From positions 1 through 38,280 of the IMG/VR virus record IMGVR_UViG_3300042141_000028: a DNA stretch of 38,280 bases, one strand, 5' to 3'. Within the stretch, counting starts at the first letter, position 1; the number at the start of each line of letters is the position of its first letter. Below the pieces are notes generated by a model, which did no database searches, was not told where the DNA came from, and was given only the letters and a program-made list of their open reading frames with translations. Positions 34,866-38,280 of this stretch are shown here, piece after piece. Made by a program: the position numbers and the translations under genes. This stretch comes from a virus.

Positions 34866-36650
34866 TTATCTTCGTCGAATAGTTCTTACGCTTGCGCTCG
34901 CTTCGCCACCACCTGATAGTGAAGATAGTAGACTCATAATGTCTGGTGCTCCGCCGCCTGCTTCTGGTGCAGCCATTTCTGGGGGAAGAGCGCCTCCTAC
35001 TGGAGCGCCAGCGGGAGCAGGGGACGGTTGCTCAACCATTTGTTCAGCAGCCCCAGCAGGAGGAACTTGTTCTTGAGGAGCAAATACATCCTCAATCGCA
35101 TCTTCTAGCGCCTGTCCCTTTTGGCGTGCCTTGATGACTGAAGCAATCTTGCGTACAACTTCGGATGCGTCTCCACCTTGTGTTGCCATAGCAGGGATTG
35201 CCTGCGTATAAGCGGTAAGTGAGCCAAGCAAAGCCTGACGCATATTCTCAACTTCAATCTTTTCAAGTTCTTGTGTGACATTGACTGTGAAAGGAAGTTC
35301 GCGCATAGCCAAGTCTTTAGAAATTAAACCACCACCGAGGGCTTGGAGCATAAAGATAAGACCTTGTGCTGGATTTAGACCAGCGAGCATTCCGTAGCGG
35401 ACGTCTGCTGAGTAGTCACCCTTAATGTCCTTACGAGGACTGTATGTGATTTCATATGGGCTACCAGCATCAACACCACGAATGGTCTTTTGCTCAGGGA
35501 AAATTCTTTCATCTATTTCAAAACAAACCTGAATTACATCGCGCAATGCGCTAGCAAAGATTGCTTGAGCGCTTTTAACTTGGGTATCAAATGCACCCAT
35601 AAGAGCCTGGACACCTTGTCCTGTGACGATAGAGGCATCAATGTTTCCAGTACGTCCTTCAGGATAACGGGCGCCTACACGTAATTCTTGATTGAGAAGT
35701 TGCTGTTCGGTAAATGCGCCTGCTGGCAAAGTAAGTTCTACACGACGTACACCCGCTGGTGAGTTGGTACGGATAACCGCATCTCCACCAAGCATAAGTT
35801 CTTGTACATCCGAAGGTAGAACAATAGGAGCCTGAACAGACTTTTCTGCTGCCTCCATTGCAAGAAGAGCAAAGCGGTTGCGTAGCAACTGAATTCCGAT
35901 AATGTCATCGAACTGACCACGCATCTCACCATCAACAGATGGTTTGCGGGCTACAACAATCATCATCTTGCCTAGTGGATTCTTAGCCTTAGAAAGAACT
36001 AAGTTGCCCTTTGTAGGTAAGTAAACTATCGACTGGTCTTTGTCGTAGTAGCGAATCATCTCAACCTGGCTGTTTAAGTCTTGCTCATAACGTGACCTGC
36101 CGAGCAACTCATACTCAAACTCAGGGAATAGTGATACTAATTCGCCCAATGTAGACATATAACGTTTTGCAAAAGCAACGCACCGTCCATAGCGGTCAAA
36201 TTCAGGGTAAGCACCTATTGGGTTTTCTAGGCGGATACGCGGCAGTTTTGCTTCTTCATCCAGTTCAATTATGAACGGGAGGAATCCATATGTGATATAC
36301 CAGTCCGCCCCTTGATACATTTGTACAGATAAATCTGAATGAGCAAAATAGTTAGAGGCAATACGAGTGCGTGTATCAGCAAACTTACGAGCGCGGTCAG
36401 AAACCGAATTCGCCGCGTTGCAGTTAACCGCTGGTAGTGGCGCCATAACCTCTGATAGGTCTCGCGCAACAATATCCACAAAATTCGCAACGACATTCGC
36501 ATCTACCCCATCTGGAAAGAAGTCAGGATAAACACTGGCAATTTGCCCTTTGCGTACAGCAAGTACGTCAAGGTTGCGAGCATCTCGTTCTGAAGCGCGG
36601 TAGCGCAAAGACTGCACTCGCGCAGCGACTTGCTCAATGGTTAGTGCCAT
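34866..36650 (-). CDS. Portal protein
   Basis: 594 aa. The order terminase-portal-protease and the length fit. DVNVVANFVDIVARDLSEVMA-type N-terminal region (residues 48-70), the beta wing around 140-260, and a helical stretch LLNQELRVGARYPEGRTGNI are typical of portal subunits. VTGQGVQALMGAFDTQVKSA and MLAGLNPAQGLIFMLQALGG agree with the stem and clip helices. The last 80 residues are Pro/Ala/Gly-rich and probably disordered (PAPAGAPVGGALPPEMAAPE), ending in SVRTIRRR. TAGGAAAC lies before the ATG. Twelve copies should form the DNA entry channel. Confidence 0.85.
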   Translation of the reverse strand: MALTIEQVAARVQSLRYRASERDARNLDVLAVRKGQIASVYPDFFPDGVDANVVANFVDIVARDLSEVMAPLPAVNCNAANSVSDRARKFADTRTRIASNYFAHSDLSVQMYQGADWYITYGFLPFIIELDEEAKLPRIRLENPIGAYPEFDRYGRCVAFAKRYMSTLGELVSLFPEFEYELLGRSRYEQDLNSQVEMIRYYDKDQSIVYLPTKGNLVLSKAKNPLGKMMIVVARKPSVDGEMRGQFDDIIGIQLLRNRFALLAMEAAEKSVQAPIVLPSDVQELMLGGDAVIRTNSPAGVRRVELTLPAGAFTEQQLLNQELRVGARYPEGRTGNIDASIVTGQGVQALMGAFDTQVKSAQAIFASALRDVIQVCFEIDERIFPEQKTIRGVDAGSPYEITYSPRKDIKGDYSADVRYGMLAGLNPAQGLIFMLQALGGGLISKDLAMRELPFTVNVTQELEKIEVENMRQALLGSLTAYTQAIPAMATQGGDASEVVRKIASVIKARQKGQALEDAIEDVFAPQEQVPPAGAAEQMVEQPSPAPAGAPVGGALPPEMAAPEAGGGAPDIMSLLSSLSGGGEASASVRTIRRR

Positions 36651-36656
36651 AGTTTC

Positions 36657-38280
36657 CTATCCGTATATCTCTTGCCATTGTTCTGCAATAGCATCATCTA
36701 AATTTATTGACATTCTGCGTTGAGTCTGAGCCCTAGTTGCCCATCGGTTCTGGACCCAGCGTTGTTGTTGAGTTCCAGTCTGCATTAACTCGCGCAAACG
36801 AATCACGGCAAACCAAAGAGCCATCACGCAGTCGGTTGCGTTTCTGGTATCAGGCTTCCAGGTAATCAACTGCTGTACTAGCGCCTTAAGACCTTCGCTA
36901 CCTTCATTGCTTGGTAGTTCTATTAAATTGTTATCCTGGAATCTTCCATCTCGTAAAGTACCGAAAAGACTTGCCATAGAAGCCACACCAAAGTTAGTGT
37001 CCCACTTGTTTTTACCAGTAAAGTGAGAATTGAGTTGGCACCCGTGCATCGACAACCAGTTTCGCAGTTCATCGTCGAGCGCATATGCTTTTTGGTGTGC
37101 GTTGATTTCAATTCGTAATTCCTGTGGCTTGTAGCGTTCTACCCAATCTTCAATCAGGTATCTAATCTTCATTGGTGTTGGGTCAACCATATTGACCGCA
37201 TCTAAAATATAAATCATTGAATCGACCTTGTTGTAGGTCGCAATTACCGCAGCGGTATTACCTGTCATCGCTGGGTCAAGACCTATAACGGTATACCCCT
37301 CGATTTGTCGTGGATGACCTGCAGCACCAGGTTTAAGCGGTCCGCGCTTTCGCATACCGTTGACACATCCTGCAACTGCTGCTGGCGGAAAGATGGCGTC
37401 TTCGGTGACGTCTTCTTGTTGGTAGACCATAGCCCAGACGCTCGGAGCGACTTCACTACGCCTAGTAAAGAGCGCGGGTCCATCCCATTTCGGATAAAGT
37501 CCGTCAGCATCTGCTTCGTCATTCTCGCCCTCAGGGCGGTCTGTCTTAGCCCACAACGTCTTCCAGTTGTCAGGCTTCTCATCAAACTCGAGGACCGCTG
37601 GCATAGCCATATAAGTGAATGGCGATTTACCACCAGTCCAGTTGGAGCCGTCCCGTATTTGTTTGTATAAGTCAACGGGAGCAACACGGGTTCCTACGAT
37701 GAGGAGTTTCCCGTGTCGTCCCAAACGCGTGATAACTTCTTTTTGAAGCCATTCAATTTGCTTCTCCCACTCGTGGGCATTGGAGTTCATCACGACATCG
37801 TCTAGGATAATCAGGTCAGCACGAGCACCATAAATCTGGGAACCGAAGCCTAGGGCTTGAACCGTAGGGTCTTTCTCGCCAGAATCTCTGCCTGTACCTA
37901 GATAAATCATATCGGCGGACCACGTAGGAGAGTCCGCCTTATAGCCACCATTAGGACCGAAAGCCATCTGGAGTTTAATCCAAGACGGGTGGCTTAAGCG
38001 GGTCTTGATGGCTGAAAGGAATTTACGAGCCATACCTTGAGTCTTAGAGACCAAGATAATTCTGATGTTTGGGTTTGTAGCAATTCGGTAGGTAACGTAG
38101 TTAATCGTCAGTACCGTGCTCTTGGCGTGTTCAGGGGGTACGTTAACCAGTACTCGGTTATGAGCCCCTTGTTCAAATAGCATAGACGGGTGTAGCCAAG
38201 ATGGCTCCCGTCCCTCAATTAAATCTATCCAGGTTCTCTGGTGAGGAAAAATCTTAGTCTCAAGGAACTCTTCTGAGAAT
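36657..38280 (-). CDS. terL: Terminase large subunit, C-terminal 540 residues (rest at 1-384)
   Basis: Residues 82-621 of the joined protein. Walker A-type loop VNVPPEHAKST (residues 126-136, Lys134) and Walker B LIILDDVV in ARADLIILDDV. The coupling block is LLIVGTRVAPVDLY. The RNase H-like nuclease has YTVIGLDPAMTG (first Asp), ELRIEINAHQKAY (Glu region) and NATDCVMALWFAV (last Asp). So both motor and nuclease are intact. Packaging would produce unit genomes by headful or site-specific cuts. Transcribed leftward as the first gene of the late operon. Confidence 0.93.
   Translation of the reverse strand, partial: FSEEFLETKIFPHQRTWIDLIEGREPSWLHPSMLFEQGAHNRVLVNVPPEHAKSTVLTINYVTYRIATNPNIRIILVSKTQGMARKFLSAIKTRLSHPSWIKLQMAFGPNGGYKADSPTWSADMIYLGTGRDSGEKDPTVQALGFGSQIYGARADLIILDDVVMNSNAHEWEKQIEWLQKEVITRLGRHGKLLIVGTRVAPVDLYKQIRDGSNWTGGKSPFTYMAMPAVLEFDEKPDNWKTLWAKTDRPEGENDEADADGLYPKWDGPALFTRRSEVAPSVWAMVYQQEDVTEDAIFPPAAVAGCVNGMRKRGPLKPGAAGHPRQIEGYTVIGLDPAMTGNTAAVIATYNKVDSMIYILDAVNMVDPTPMKIRYLIEDWVERYKPQELRIEINAHQKAYALDDELRNWLSMHGCQLNSHFTGKNKWDTNFGVASMASLFGTLRDGRFQDNNLIELPSNEGSEGLKALVQQLITWKPDTRNATDCVMALWFAVIRLRELMQTGTQQQRWVQNRWATRAQTQRRMSINLDDAIAEQWQEIYG
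38139..38280. repeat. Terminal overlap, right copy
   Basis: Second copy of bases 1-142; only base 38265 differs from 127. It codes for the same terminase stretch as the left copy. The difference points to two close variants in the sampled population or to one wrong base at a contig end. Confidence 0.95.

Overview
The window is a complete tailed-phage genome assembled past its own end. Bases 1-142 reappear as 38139-38280 with one mismatch, so the unit length is about 38,138 bp, and the terminase gene crosses the junction. The host is most likely an actinobacterium: there is a WhiB-type iron-sulfur regulator, an actinobacterial-type LexA box and a good set of actinophage families. The moderate to low GC content is compatible with small-genome freshwater Actinobacteria, but that last step is inference. 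There is no integrase, repressor, tRNA, CRISPR array or transposon, so a strictly lytic life style is likely. No tape measure, major tail protein or tail chaperones were recognised. A very large putative ejection protein is present, so a short-tailed (podovirus-like) virion is the best guess.

Layout. (i) 385-1080 is a non-coding control region with AT-rich palindromes, several perfect inverted repeats, a LexA-like box and a candidate promoter. (ii) 1081-6106, rightward: about 20 small early genes, including a SprT-like metalloprotease, many CxxC zinc-ribbon microproteins, small membrane proteins, a WhiB-like protein, an SLT-type muramidase and an FmdB-like protein. Most overlap by TAATG or ATGA. 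The few real spacers hold structured RNA: two type II hammerhead ribozymes (1290-1345 and 1990-2053) and two copies of an unrecognised three-way-junction element (2548-2617 and 2987-3055). (iii) 6103-11299, leftward: replication and recombination genes, namely a sigma-like factor, two or three PD-(D/E)XK nucleases, a MazG/DUF1599-like enzyme, a primase in two pieces and a RecA-fold helicase. No DNA polymerase is present. (iv) 11300-11481 is a second divergent control region with an AT-rich palindrome around a GC hairpin. (v) 11482-12075 is a lone rightward methyltransferase-like gene, followed by a bidirectional terminator. (vi) 12164-38280 and on to 384, leftward: one long late operon read from the terminase down to lysis. 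Its order is terminase, portal, proteasome-type Ntn-hydrolase, small proteins, 1700-aa ejection protein, two more virion proteins, scaffold, capsid, about ten small mostly basic proteins, neck protein, fibres, glycosyltransferase, tail protein, and the lysis cassette.

How it works together (inference). Early rightward transcripts would be cut at the hammerheads just after stop codons, giving separate mRNAs that begin with a stable hairpin and a standard AGACAGGAG ribosome site. The sigma-like factor and WhiB-like protein could redirect host transcription to the late operon. Host DNA polymerase would copy the DNA with the phage primase and helicase. A nine-base word, CTTAAGACA, occurs about 21 times and almost always points in the direction of transcription, both in spacers and inside genes in two reading frames. 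It looks like a genome-wide phage signal. The strongest leads are the ribozymes, the paired unknown RNA elements and this polar word.
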